From NCBI GenBank assembly GCA_964624795.1, contig CAZUZS010000002.1, positions 1-64,000 of the forward strand: a stretch of DNA of 64,000 nucleotides. The letters are read 5' to 3'. Positions 10,718 to 20,921 of this stretch are shown here, piece after piece. The stretch is from CAZUZS01 sp964624795 (lineage in GTDB: Bacteria > Calditrichota > Calditrichia > RBG-13-44-9). The position numbers and the translations under genes are program-made. Under the pieces are notes generated by a model. That model searched no databases, was not told the origin of the DNA, and saw only the letters and a list, made by a program, of their open reading frames with translations. Each line of letters opens with the position of its first letter. Position 1 is the first letter of the stretch.

Positions 10718-13700
10718 CGGCAGACTGGCGGCATGGAATTACTCCGATTGATGGCGCCGGCGGACCCGATATGTTTGGCTACAAATGGATTGATAGCGAT
10801 GAACCGGGAGGCCCCACCTTCAGTTGGATCGATATTTCCTCTACCGGAACCCTGGTGACGGGGCTTTCGGACGATAACTATGTTGGGCCTTTCCAATTCG
10901 GCTTTGACTTCAATTTTTACGGAATCGATTATTCACAATTCTTTATTCAGTCGAATGGCCTGATAAGTTTTGACGACTCCTATATATCGCTGGCCAATAC
11001 GCAACTACCCAATGTTGATACATACAACAATCTTTTGGCTTGGTTCTGGGATGACTTAAATGCTTCAACGGGAGGATCAGTCTATTATCAGAATATGGGC
11101 GATAAAATGGTAGTTCAGTTTGTGGATTATCCTGAATATAGTGGGCCTGGCGTGACAAATGCCGAAGTGATTATGTATTCCAATGGAACGATTCTCTACC
11201 AATATCTGAACTTCCTGAATGGTATGGTTTTGAATGAAAGCACGGTTGGTATTGAAAATTCCGATGGTACGGATGGGTTGCAGGTTGTTTTCAATGCGCC
11301 ATATCTGCATGATAACCTCGCCATTCGCTTTGCGACGGAGTCCTCATGGTTGAGCGAAAATCCAACCTCCGGTACTGTACCGACCGGTGGCAGCATGGAT
11401 GTCTGGGTAAAAGCCAACTCAACAGGTCTGAACGGTGGCTATTATTCCGCAAAAGTGAACATACACAGCAACGATCCGGTAACACCGGATACCAGTATGG
11501 TGGTGAATGCGACCGTTTTGGGAACGCCCCAAATTCTAGTCGATCCTATGACGCTGCAATTTGACACACTCTTTGTCGGAGCCAGCCAAACACTGCAGGT
11601 CACTGTTTCGGATGTGGGCTCATTCCCCCTCGATGTAACTGATATTACCACAAACAATGCCGATTTTACGGTAGATACAACCTCATTTACAGTTGGTGTG
11701 GGAGCCACACAAGTCGTGAATGTGACTTTCCACCCGACGAGCGCTGCTTCCTACACGAGCACTATGAGCATTGTTAGTTCCGATCCGCAAACGCCTACAA
11801 CGACCGTGGAACTCAGGGCGACTTCGATAGAAGCACCTCAGATTCTTATCGCTCCCGATTCCCTGCATTTTGATCTTTTCTCAAATGAAACGGATTCGAC
11901 GGTATTTACCATAAGCAATACGGGATCTACCCCTTTGCATTTTACAATTACAGATGAAGATGTGTCCATGACCAAATTCCAACGTAAAGTGGATCGGTCC
12001 TACTTGCGTCCCGAATTCCAGGTTCCGCTTGCGAAAGGTCAATCTGAGTGGCGGCATGGCGTATCGCCAATCGATGGCGCCGGCGGACCGGATCAATTCG
12101 GTTACAAATGGATTGATAGTGACGAACCGGGTGGTCCCACTTTCGACTGGATCGATATCTCTGGCACAGGCACAGTCGTAACCGGATTGACAGACGACAG
12201 CTATGTTGGTCCGATCCCGCTGGGATTCACTTTCTCTTACTATGGTATTGATTACACCGAATTTTATATTGCGTCCAACGGTTTCGTTGGTTTTGGTCCG
12301 CCAAACAGCTACACTTCGCTGTCGAACGTTCAGATTCCAACTTCAACCGATCCGAACAATATTTTGCCGTGGATGTGGGATGATTTAAATCCTTCAATGG
12401 GCGGCACGGTGTATTATCAGAGCCTGGCCGATCGTTTTGTGGTTCAGTTCGTGGATTATCCGGAATACAACGGGCCGGGAACTGTTACTGCCGAAGTGAT
12501 TCTATTCCATAATGGTGCGATAATGTACCAGTACCTGGAATTTCTTGGCGGCATGATTCTGAACGAATGTACTGTGGGAATCGAGAACGAAACCGGAACC
12601 GATGGATTGCAGGTAGTTTTTGACGCGGCGTATTTGCATGATGCACTCGCCGTAAAATTTTCCAGCGAATCATCCTGGTTGAGCGAAAACCCCATGGCCG
12701 GAAGCATTCCTGCCGGTGGCAGCATGGATATCCAGGCGATTGTGAATACTACTGCAATGCTAGGCGGAGACTACCTGGCCGATGTGATTATCAGTAGCAA
12801 CGACCCGGTCAATCCCGAGGTGCATTTCCCGAGGGTATCGTTGTCGGTGACGGGAATTCCTGATATTTCAACCTTTCCCGACACCCTGGTATTCGATTCG
12901 ACATTCGTTGGTCTGACGCCTTCACTGGATTGGAGCATCGACAATGTCGGCACCGATGTTCTTGATATTACCAGCATCACCAGCACCAACTCTGTTTTCA
13001 CCGTGGATACGTCGAGTTTAACGTTGGGTCCGTTGTCCGGAACAACAGTGGCAGTCACATTCACACCATTGACGCCTGGCGTATATGATGGAATGCTGAT
13101 TGTCGCCAGCAATGATCCCGACACACCTCTGGATACAACTTATGTAACCGCGGTTGGGCTCGAAGCGCCGGTGGCAGTAGTCACACCCAGCTTCACCAAT
13201 CCTGTGCAGGTAATGGAAGGTGATTCAGTCGAACATAGCATTAATATTGCCAATGCCGGCGGAAGCAACCTGAATTGGAGCTGCACAACAAGCATGACAA
13301 TGGTAACCAGACGCCCGGTGAAGACTATTGTCGGTCCAACCGAGCATTCTCAAAATGCTGAATACAAACCTGCTGGCGGTTCCACAACACCCGGTGTGGT
13401 TTATGATGCCATTTGGGATGTGCAGTTCAGCGCCAACCTGGAGACGTTAACCGGCGCATTGGGCAATGCCGGGGCCGAATTCGACGGCACTTATTACTAC
13501 GTTACCAGATGGGCTTCCAACCTGATTGAAAAATTCGATATGTCAGGAAACTTCGTGGAAGAATTTTCCATACCTGGCGTCAGCGGTTTGCGCGACCTGG
13601 CGTTCGATGGCACTTATATGTACGGCGGTGCGGCTGCGAATACCATCTACATGATGGATTTCGTGACTAAAACGCTGATTGGCAGCATCAGCTCGCCGGT

Positions 13701-14619
13701 GGCGGTTCGTAATATCGCCTACGATTCGGGCAATAACGGTCTCTGGGTAGGCGACTGGGACACTGATTTGGTGCTCATTGATATGAGCGGCGCAACCCTG
13801 TCTTCCATACCTGCGGCAACGCATGGAATGGTTGCCATGTATGGCAGTGCCTATGACGATTACTCAGCAGGTGGTCCATATCTCTGGGTGTTCAACCAGG
13901 ACAACGTAAATGGTGGGTTGCCCCAGAATATTCACCAAATCGATCTGAACACCTTGACTCCCACCGGAGTTGTGCACGATGTCTGGACAGACTTTCAACA
14001 GGCTGGCGCAACCGCAATTGCAGGCGGTTTGTTCATCTCCGAAGGCATCGTATCCGGGAAAGCATCGATCGGCGGTGTCCTGCAGGGAACCCCGGATTAT
14101 TTCTTTGTCTACGAGCTCGCCGATGCGGCTCCTCCTTGGTTGAAGGTAATGCCGCCGACAAGTGGTAGTGTGGCCCCCGGCGACAACGCCGACCAGCTTC
14201 TGCGGATTTACGGCACAACTGAACGAACGCTCGATACCATGTATGTGGTGTTCCTTACCAACGATCCGATGGCTGAAGTAGTGAACATCGAGGTTGTTCG
14301 GGATTTGATTACGGGTATCGGCGGTCAGGAGCAGCTCCCGACAACCTTCGCCGTGTCGCAAAACTACCCAAATCCATTTAATCCAACGACCACCATCAAA
14401 TATCAGTTGCCAAAAGCAAGTGATGTGAATCTGGTGATCTATAACGTGCTGGGCCAAAAAGTGAGAACCCTGCTGAATAAGAAGATCGATGCGGGATATC
14501 ACGAAATGGTTTGGGATGGTCTGAATGATATCGGCGCACAAGTCGCAACCGGTATTTATATCTATCGTTTCGAAGCAGGCGACTTCAAACAAGTGAAGAA
14601 GATGATCCTGATGAAGTAG
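10718..14619 (+). CDS. Giant secreted modular protein, C-terminal part with type IX sorting domain
   Basis: The first full codon is at 10720. Two copies of a roughly 225-residue module beginning W-R-H-G-(I/V)-x-P-I-D-G-A-G-G-P (from about 10726 and 12049) alternate with HYDIN/choice-of-anchor-D-like beta-sandwiches containing L-x-F-D-(T/S)-x-F-V-G. A second copy of the N-terminal beta-propeller-like domain (about 13405-14130) follows; it shares long identical stretches such as G-A-L-G-N-A-G-A-E-F-D-G-T-Y-Y-Y with the copy before the gap. The C-terminus is a type A sorting domain: N-Y-P-N-P-F-N-P-T-T-T-I, a Y-N-V-L-G-Q-K-V strand, and G-I-Y-I-Y-R-F with a basic end. In other FCB bacteria this tail directs export by the type IX system and surface attachment. 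A terminator follows at once. Confidence 0.88.
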
Positions 14620-14641
14620 CAGTCCTGTATTTCTGTTCTTT

Positions 14642-14680
14642 AAGCCTCCTGCCGATTTTCCACGGCGGGGGGCTTTTTTT
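14642..14680 (+). terminator. Rho-independent terminator
   Basis: Stem AAGCCTCCTGCCG / CGGCGGGGGGCTT with a short ATTTTCCA loop, followed by TTTTTTT. It lies 22 bases after the stop of the cargo protein. Confidence 0.9.
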
Positions 14681-14763
14681 ATTTCTCTCTTTTTTGTATA
14701 TTCTTATCGGCGGAAGAGTCGGAGTCTCTTCCCGGAAATTCACATAAAGCGGGAGGATTGATT

Positions 14764-15972
14764 ATGAAGGGCGTCTTCAAGGACATTGTCCAATTAATGC
14801 ACAACGCGAATCCGGAGGCCAGCTTCGCGGTCGAATTCTGGGATGGGGACTCGGTTGTTTTCGGCGAGGAACCCAAAGTAACACTTCGATTGACTAACAG
14901 GGAAGGGGCGAAGCGTATTATTACCGACGGTTTTCTTGGTTTCGGTGAAGCCTATATGGCGCAGCAACTGGAAGTAGATGGCGATCTCGGAGAACTGCTT
15001 CGGCTTGGTTTGACTATCAATTTTAATGAGCACAAGCTGTCCGTCGGGCAAAAACTTCGTTTCCTCTTTACGGCTATTCTCAATCGGGATTCCCGGAGTA
15101 AAGCACCCAAAAATATTTCATATCACTACGACCGGGGTAACGATTTCTACAAGCTTTACCTGGATGACTCGCTTACCTATTCCTGTGCCTATTTCAGAGC
15201 TCCCGACGATTCCCTGGAGCAGGCGCAGGATAACAAGTACGAGCACATCTGCCGCAAATTGTTGTTGAAGCCGGATGAGTCGTTGGTAGATATTGGGTGT
15301 GGTTGGGGCGGAATGCTGATCTACGCCGCCCGTCATTACGGCATCACCGGAATTGGTTGCACGCTGTCCCGAAGCCAGTTTGAGTTTGCCAACAACAAAA
15401 TCAAGGGCCTGGGCTTGCAAAGCCGTATTCAAGTGGTTTACAAGGATTACCGCGAAATGACAGGGAAATTCGACAAGTTCGTTTCCATTGGAATGTTCGA
15501 ACATGTGGGGAAGAAGTATTACCCGATTTTCTTCCGCAGAGTGAAGCAATTGCTTAAAGAGGGCGGTGTTGGTCTTTTGCACAGCATCGGGAAGGATGCC
15601 GCCTCACCCAGCGATCCCTGGACGATGAAGTACATTTTTCCCGGCGGATATATACCCACCCTCGCCGAAATGACAGAAGGTGCCGGGAAAGTTGGTTTTT
15701 CAGTACTGGATGTGGAGAACCTGCGGCTGCACTATGCCAAAACGCTGGACCGCTGGACGGAGAACTACGAACGTAACATAGACAAAGTAAAAAAAATGTT
15801 CGATGAATCGTTCGTGCGACGCTGGCGGCTGTTTCTTGTTTCCTCAGCGGCCGGTTTTCGATACAGCCAGACCAGGTTATTTCAGATGGTGTTCTCGAAC
15901 GGATTAAACAATGACTTGCCGTTGACGCGGGATCATATCTACGATCATGAGACCAGCGTCGCCGCTTATTGA
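14764..15972 (+). CDS. Cyclopropane-fatty-acyl-phospholipid synthase family methyltransferase
   Basis: A 402-residue SAM-dependent enzyme likely to methylenate unsaturated acyl chains of membrane phospholipids. The N-terminal lipid-binding part (about 1-110) contains F-G-E-A-Y-M. It is followed by S-Y-H-Y-D-R-G-N-D-F-Y and L-T-Y-S-C-A-Y-F, both hallmarks of the CFA synthase family. The SAM motif is V-D-I-G-C-G-W-G-G. Conserved F-E-H-V-G and H-S-I-G elements follow. The start is ATG at 14764, because GGAGGA at 14752-14757 sits six bases upstream; an in-frame TTG at 14758 abuts the Shine-Dalgarno and is unlikely. The gene stands alone between a terminator and a convergent gene. The substrate is inferred from the family; some relatives make other lipid modifications. 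Confidence 0.88.
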   Translation: MKGVFKDIVQLMHNANPEASFAVEFWDGDSVVFGEEPKVTLRLTNREGAKRIITDGFLGFGEAYMAQQLEVDGDLGELLRLGLTINFNEHKLSVGQKLRFLFTAILNRDSRSKAPKNISYHYDRGNDFYKLYLDDSLTYSCAYFRAPDDSLEQAQDNKYEHICRKLLLKPDESLVDIGCGWGGMLIYAARHYGITGIGCTLSRSQFEFANNKIKGLGLQSRIQVVYKDYREMTGKFDKFVSIGMFEHVGKKYYPIFFRRVKQLLKEGGVGLLHSIGKDAASPSDPWTMKYIFPGGYIPTLAEMTEGAGKVGFSVLDVENLRLHYAKTLDRWTENYERNIDKVKKMFDESFVRRWRLFLVSSAAGFRYSQTRLFQMVFSNGLNNDLPLTRDHIYDHETSVAAY

Positions 15973-16098
15973 TTCTTTGTCGACGCTGAGTGAAGGTTGG
16001 CAAAGCAGGCCACACGGCAAACGGACTATAACGCGGGCAGAATGTGGCCCCGCACGGACAGATTTAATGTTAATGCTTGGGGGGGATTCGCTTGGTCA

Positions 16099-17484
16099 TT
16101 AAACAACCAGTGGTGACGTCCCTCGTTTTATAAATTTCCCGTAACCTTTCGGAATCTTTATAGCATTTTTCTCAACGGCTGCCTTTCCCCTGAGCAGCAC
16201 CGTTTTGCATTTGCCGGTTACCTTCCAGCCTTCGTAGGCGGAGTAGTCGCAATTGTGGTGGTGAGTTGCTGCGGAAATGACATGCTCTTCTCCGGGATCG
16301 AAAATCACGATATCCGCATCGCTGCCAATTGCAATGGTTCCCTTGCGGGGGAACATGCCAAAAATTTTTGCTGCTGCCGCGGAGGTGATTTCCACAAATT
16401 TGTTCAGGCTGATGCGACGTTTCCGAACGCCTTCGGAATACAGCAGCTCAAGGCGGTGTTCAATACCCGGAGCACCGTTTGGAATCCTGGTGAAATCGTT
16501 CTCTCCCGCCTGTTTCTCTTTCAGGAAAAACGGGCAATGATCGGTTCCTACCAGGTTCACCAATCCCTGGCCGAGGCCCGCCCACAAAGATTCCTGATCT
16601 GTTTTCTGCCGAAGCGGCGGGCTCATCACCCATTTTACTGCTTCCGGGATGTCCTTTTCATACAGCGTTGAATCCAGCAGCAGATATTGGGGGCAGGTCT
16701 CAACAAATACTCTCGGATTTCGCCGCGCCGCCATACGTACCCTGTTCAGGGCAGCTTCGCAGGTGAGGTGAACAATTAAGGCCGTAACCCCTGTGAAATT
16801 TGCCATGTCCAAAAACCGGCCGGAAGCTTCAGCTTCGGTGATTTCCGGCTGGGAGAGATAATGAAAACGCGGAGAAAGTTTGCCTTCCGAGCGATACCTG
16901 TTTATGAGATAATCAATCATGTCACCGTTGGTTGCGTGTGCCGCAACCAGGCCGCCATGTTCCCGGACTTCGGTCATTATCCCCAACATCTGCCCGTCGT
17001 CTATCATGAGATTGCCCTTGTAGGCCATGTAAGTTTTAAAGGAAGTGATGCCCTTTTTGGTGATTAAATCGCCGATTTCTCTCCGGATTTTCGGATTAAA
17101 ATCCGTGATTGCCATATGGTAGGCATAATCCGAATAGGCGTTGCCATCTGATTTTCTATCCCATTCTTCCAGCGCCGCAAACAGCGATTTTCCCCGGGAT
17201 TGTGTAGCATAGTCTATCACTGTTGTTGTTCCGCCGAACAGCGCGGCGCGGGTGCCGGTTTCATAATTATCACTGGAAAAGGTTCCCATCACCGGCAAAT
17301 CCAGGTGCACGTGGGAATCGATGCCACCGGGAAAGACCAGCTTGCCGCTGGCATCGATAATTGTGTCAGCAGTCAGATTTAAATCCTTGCCGATTGCCGA
17401 TACCGATTCGCCTTCAATAAATATATCGGCAACATAATCATCAACCGCCGTAATAATTCTTCCGTTTTTAATCAGAATTGACAT
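16099..17484 (-). CDS. hydA: Dihydropyrimidinase / D-hydantoinase
   Basis: A 461-residue zinc amidohydrolase that opens cyclic amide rings, as in reductive pyrimidine breakdown or hydantoin hydrolysis. The metal-binding G-G-I-D-S-H-V-H-L-D-L-P lies near residue 55. S-F-K-T-Y-M-A-Y holds the Lys expected to be carboxylated. V-G-T-D-H-C-P-F is the C-terminal metal/active-site Asp motif. The family start M-S-I-L-I-K-N-G is at 17484, with GAGGT five bases upstream; an upstream in-frame extension to 17532 lacks a Shine-Dalgarno sequence. It is divergent from a peptide-type transporter. A xanthine dehydrogenase operon lies 30 kb away; in some bacteria such genes sit together. Exact substrate cannot be told from sequence. 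Confidence 0.93.
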   Translation of the reverse strand: MSILIKNGRIITAVDDYVADIFIEGESVSAIGKDLNLTADTIIDASGKLVFPGGIDSHVHLDLPVMGTFSSDNYETGTRAALFGGTTTVIDYATQSRGKSLFAALEEWDRKSDGNAYSDYAYHMAITDFNPKIRREIGDLITKKGITSFKTYMAYKGNLMIDDGQMLGIMTEVREHGGLVAAHATNGDMIDYLINRYRSEGKLSPRFHYLSQPEITEAEASGRFLDMANFTGVTALIVHLTCEAALNRVRMAARRNPRVFVETCPQYLLLDSTLYEKDIPEAVKWVMSPPLRQKTDQESLWAGLGQGLVNLVGTDHCPFFLKEKQAGENDFTRIPNGAPGIEHRLELLYSEGVRKRRISLNKFVEITSAAAAKIFGMFPRKGTIAIGSDADIVIFDPGEEHVISAATHHHNCDYSAYEGWKVTGKCKTVLLRGKAAVEKNAIKIPKGYGKFIKRGTSPLVV

Positions 17485-17896
17485 TTCATACCTCGATGGA
17501 ACTTGGTCTCTTTTCATCTGGAATCTGGCCAAATTTCATGCATGATGCAAACAAAATGTGGAAGGCTTCTGGCTGACAGGAATTTCCTTCCTGCCGGTGT
17601 TCATGGTGTGCAGGACTAACCATATCACGGGAATATCTGGAATATGCATTTCGGGCATGATAAGCAAAGCGGAGATGGTTTTATGAACCGGAACGGAGCC
17701 CCGGTTGCAAATTGAAATTGAGCATTTATAGGAAGACAACATATGACAACGAGCTTCATCTTCTCTGGCGGCGTCCTTGCACAATAGGCTTATCAAGGAC
17801 CGAGTACGACGCATTATTTGTTTTAATGTTTTTTTTAAATCATTTTTGATTTTATTTTTGGCAGCAAGGAGCAAACCAATAGAAAAAGGAGCGACC
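17485..17896. other. Divergent intergenic region
   Basis: 412 bases between the dihydropyrimidinase (minus) and the POT transporter (plus). No convincing gene. It must hold both promoters. A short inverted repeat AACCGG...CCGGTT (17686-17706) and a GCATGATGC palindrome (near 17540) are visible, but neither can be assigned to a regulator. Confidence 0.5.
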
Positions 17897-19258
17897 ATGA
17901 CCAACGGTACAACGCGCAGCAGCTTCCCCCGAAGTTTTTGGGCCGCCAATACCATCGAATTGTTCGAAAGAGCGGCCTATTATGCAATTGCATCATTTGT
18001 TGTAATTTATCTTCATGAAACGTTGGGCATGACCCCGACTTTTTCCACTTTTCTCAATGGCTCGCTGTTATGGGGGTTGATCTATTTCCTCCCGATACTG
18101 AGCGGCACCCTGGCAGATAAATATGGGTACAAACGTTCGCTCACGGTGTCGTTCGTCCTGATTGCCCTGGGCTATTTTATTATGGGCAATGTGCAGAAGT
18201 TCTGGCCGGGAATTATCGGCGCAGAAACCGGGGCAATGATCGATTATACTGTTCCCATTGTTCTCGGAATCGTTCTCATCGGGATTGGTGGTTCTGTTGT
18301 AAAGCCCTGCATCGCCGGTACCGTTCAAAAAACCTCTGGTGTGAATGCGACATTGGGTTTTGGTATCTTTTACATGGTGATAAACATCGGTTCCATCACC
18401 GGCCGGGGCATATCATATTTTGTCCGGGTGAATATGGGAATCCCGGCTATATTCAGCACGGTGGCAACTATTTTTGCCCTGATTGGTTTGGTTGTTGTGC
18501 TTATAATTTACCGGGAGCCGGAATATGTCAGCGACGGGAAAAAGGATGATCAGGTAGTTCAGAAAAAAACGTTAGGGCAGGCGATATTAGGAATCTTTAC
18601 CGTGCTGAGTAACCTGAAGTTTTTGTTTTTCCTGATTGTCATTGCCTTTTTCTGGTTCATTTATGTTCAGGTTTACAACCTGATCCCGCTCTTCCTGCGC
18701 TATGTTGATCCTCAAGCCCCGGTTGAGCTCTATACGCTCGCCAATCCAATAATGATTGTCGCTTTTCAGCTTCTGGTGACAAAACTGGTAAAAAACTGGT
18801 CACCGATAAAGTCGATAACCGCAGGAATACTTGTCACGACACTGGGAATGGCCTTGAATATCCTGCCGGTATTCGCATTTACGGATATTACCTCGAAGGT
18901 AGGGTTTGCAGGATTAGTACTTCCTATCGCGGGGATTTTTATGATCATCTCAATCGCTTCGATGGCGGTCGGCGAAATGATGGCTTCACCGCGTATTTAT
19001 GAATACATTGGCGCTATCGCGCCGAAGGGCGAGGAGGGATTGTATTTGGGTTATGCGAATTTGCCTATTGCTATCGGCAGTATAGTAGGAGCACCGATTG
19101 GCGGCGCGATTTTTGAACACTATATTCAGAGTCCTCTGGAGCATGGTGAGCCGACAAATATCCCCATGATGTGGCTTATCGTTGCGGTGATGGGCGTGAT
19201 TTCGATGGTCGGTTTGCGCATATACGATAAGCTCCTGGTGAAGTCGACCAAATCCTGA
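17897..19258 (+). CDS. POT/PTR-family proton-dependent oligopeptide transporter
   Basis: A 453-residue inner-membrane transporter with about 12 spans of the major facilitator fold. The N-terminal F-W-A-A-N-T-I-E-L-F-E-R-A-A-Y-Y resembles the E-x-x-E-R-F/A-x-Y-Y motif of POT proteins, and F-Y-M-V-I-N-I-G-S matches the family's F-Y-x-x-I-N-x-G signature. D-K-Y-G-Y-K-R is the cytoplasmic loop 2-3 motif. The start is ATG at 17897, with AAAAGGA six bases upstream. A 40-residue upstream extension in frame lacks a Shine-Dalgarno sequence and is rejected. Likely function is proton-coupled uptake of di- or tripeptides or a related solute. The short sequence has a smaller central linker than many POTs, so substrate is uncertain. 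Confidence 0.85.
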   Translation: MTNGTTRSSFPRSFWAANTIELFERAAYYAIASFVVIYLHETLGMTPTFSTFLNGSLLWGLIYFLPILSGTLADKYGYKRSLTVSFVLIALGYFIMGNVQKFWPGIIGAETGAMIDYTVPIVLGIVLIGIGGSVVKPCIAGTVQKTSGVNATLGFGIFYMVINIGSITGRGISYFVRVNMGIPAIFSTVATIFALIGLVVVLIIYREPEYVSDGKKDDQVVQKKTLGQAILGIFTVLSNLKFLFFLIVIAFFWFIYVQVYNLIPLFLRYVDPQAPVELYTLANPIMIVAFQLLVTKLVKNWSPIKSITAGILVTTLGMALNILPVFAFTDITSKVGFAGLVLPIAGIFMIISIASMAVGEMMASPRIYEYIGAIAPKGEEGLYLGYANLPIAIGSIVGAPIGGAIFEHYIQSPLEHGEPTNIPMMWLIVAVMGVISMVGLRIYDKLLVKSTKS

Positions 19259-19547
19259 GCGCTTGCCGGAATTCCGCGAATAAAAAGGTGCGGCACAATA
19301 GGAAGATTGTTGAGGTTTGGGATTTTTGGACCATCCAGGTGTTCTGTTCGCCGGATGTGTCGCCAGCCGGCAAACAATTCTTAATTGGCAAAATTTGGAA
19401 TCAGAAGGCAGTAACTGGCGGCATCTGATCGTCAGCCCGTTGTGAGTGAACAGGGACGGGCAAACAAACTCAATTCTTGAAATCTGATATTTCTTCCCGA
19501 ACACGATTTGGGAATCCTGTTCGTGGAGAGAATCTCCGTTTATTCTT

Positions 19548-20906
19548 TTAATTAATATCGTATTTCTTAAGCTTGGACATGAACGTGCTGCGGTGAATTC
19601 CTAATTTCTCCGCAGTACGCAATTTGTTGAAATTGTTTTCACGCAGCGCTTTAAGGATGATCTGTCTTTCATAAACATCCACCATGTCGGTCAGGGTGCT
19701 GTCGGTGTCAATCTCAACATCCATCGGCATTTCCTCACGAATCATGTATCCCGGGAAATCTTTTATGGTAAGTTTCCCTGTTTTGTTAAGCACGATTGCG
19801 CGTTCCAGCAGGTTTTCCAACTCCCGTATGTTACCCTGCCAGCCATAATTCTGAAGACAATCCATTGCATCATCATTGATTACATCGATAGTCTTGTTGA
19901 ACTGCTTGTTGAATTTATCCAGAAAGTGGGTTACCAGCAGCGGGATATCGTCCTTCCTCTCGCGCAACGGCGGAACTTCCAGGGGAATGACATTCAGCCG
20001 GTAATACAAATCCTGCCGAAACTGCCCTTTGCGCATCATCTCACCCAAATCCTGATTGGTTGCTGCCAGAATTCGTACATCGACTTTTAGCGTCTCGGTG
20101 CCGCCGACCCGTTCGAACTCGCCTTCCTGCAGCACCCGCAGAAGTTTTAATTGCATATTGGCGGAAATATCACCGATTTCGTCCAGGAAAATAGTACCGC
20201 CGTGGGCCAATTCAAAGCGGCCCAGCTTATCCCGGATTGCACCGGTGAAGGCGCCTTTGACATGCCCGAAGAGTTCACTCTCCAGAAGATTTTCAGCCAG
20301 CACAGCGCAGTTCACCTTGACGAAGGGTTTCTTAATCCGCTCGCTATTGAAATGGATGGCATTAGCAATCAGCTCCTTGCCGGTTCCGCTCTCGCCGGTA
20401 ATCAGAACGGTGGAATTGGTTTTGGCAATATCCTTGATGAGATCAAACAGTTCCAGCATTTTGCGATTTTTGCCAATTATGTTATTGAAATTATATTTTT
20501 GGGAGAGTTTCTCCCGCAGGTACTGGTTTTCCCGCATCAGCGATTTGAGCTGCGAAATTGTGTCTACCTTGGCAAGAATTTCGTCCAGCCGGAGCGGTTT
20601 GAGAATGTAGTCTTTGGCTCCCTTTTTCATCGCTTCTACCGCGGTCTCAATGGTTCCGTGGGCAGTGATCATAATGACAGCGATATCGCTGTGTTTTTTT
20701 CTCACCAAGTCCAGCAGTTTTATTCCGTCCATTTCGGGCATTACCATATCCGAAATCATGATATCCGGTTCCCGCTCCCGGATAATCTCCAGTGCTTCCA
20801 ATCCATGGCGGGCAGTAAAGGTTTCATAACCGTGTTTCAAAAACAACTCTTCCATGAGATCGAGGGCATCTACTTCGTCGTCAACAATTAATATGCGGGT
20901 TTTCAA
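19548..20906 (-). CDS. Sigma-54-dependent response regulator (NtrC/AtoC type)
   Basis: A 452-residue activator of sigma-54 promoters. Receiver (1-120) has D9/D10, phosphoacceptor Asp53 and K103. The AAA+ domain has Walker A G171-ESGTGKE, the sigma-54-contacting G218-AFTGA loop and Walker B G-G-T-I-F-L-D-E (236-243). The C-terminus is a Fis-type helix-turn-helix (about 425-450: T-A-E-K-L-G-I-H-R-S-T-F). It follows the kinase gene at 22448 by 15 bases in the same direction, so the two very likely form one two-component pair co-transcribed behind gltX. No target promoter can be assigned. Confidence 0.95.
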   Translation of the reverse strand: MKTRILIVDDEVDALDLMEELFLKHGYETFTARHGLEALEIIREREPDIMISDMVMPEMDGIKLLDLVRKKHSDIAVIMITAHGTIETAVEAMKKGAKDYILKPLRLDEILAKVDTISQLKSLMRENQYLREKLSQKYNFNNIIGKNRKMLELFDLIKDIAKTNSTVLITGESGTGKELIANAIHFNSERIKKPFVKVNCAVLAENLLESELFGHVKGAFTGAIRDKLGRFELAHGGTIFLDEIGDISANMQLKLLRVLQEGEFERVGGTETLKVDVRILAATNQDLGEMMRKGQFRQDLYYRLNVIPLEVPPLRERKDDIPLLVTHFLDKFNKQFNKTIDVINDDAMDCLQNYGWQGNIRELENLLERAIVLNKTGKLTIKDFPGYMIREEMPMDVEIDTDSTLTDMVDVYERQIILKALRENNFNKLRTAEKLGIHRSTFMSKLKKYDIN

Positions 20907-20921
20907 GTTTAAAACCTCCGT

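Noticed and set aside
9222..14619. CRISPR or satellite-like DNA repeat
   Set aside because: The repetition is at protein-domain level with diverged DNA, not short direct repeats with spacers.
20151..20891. Plus-strand open frame opposite the sigma-54 regulator
   Set aside because: Antisense shadow of a highly conserved gene; no motif or ribosome site.
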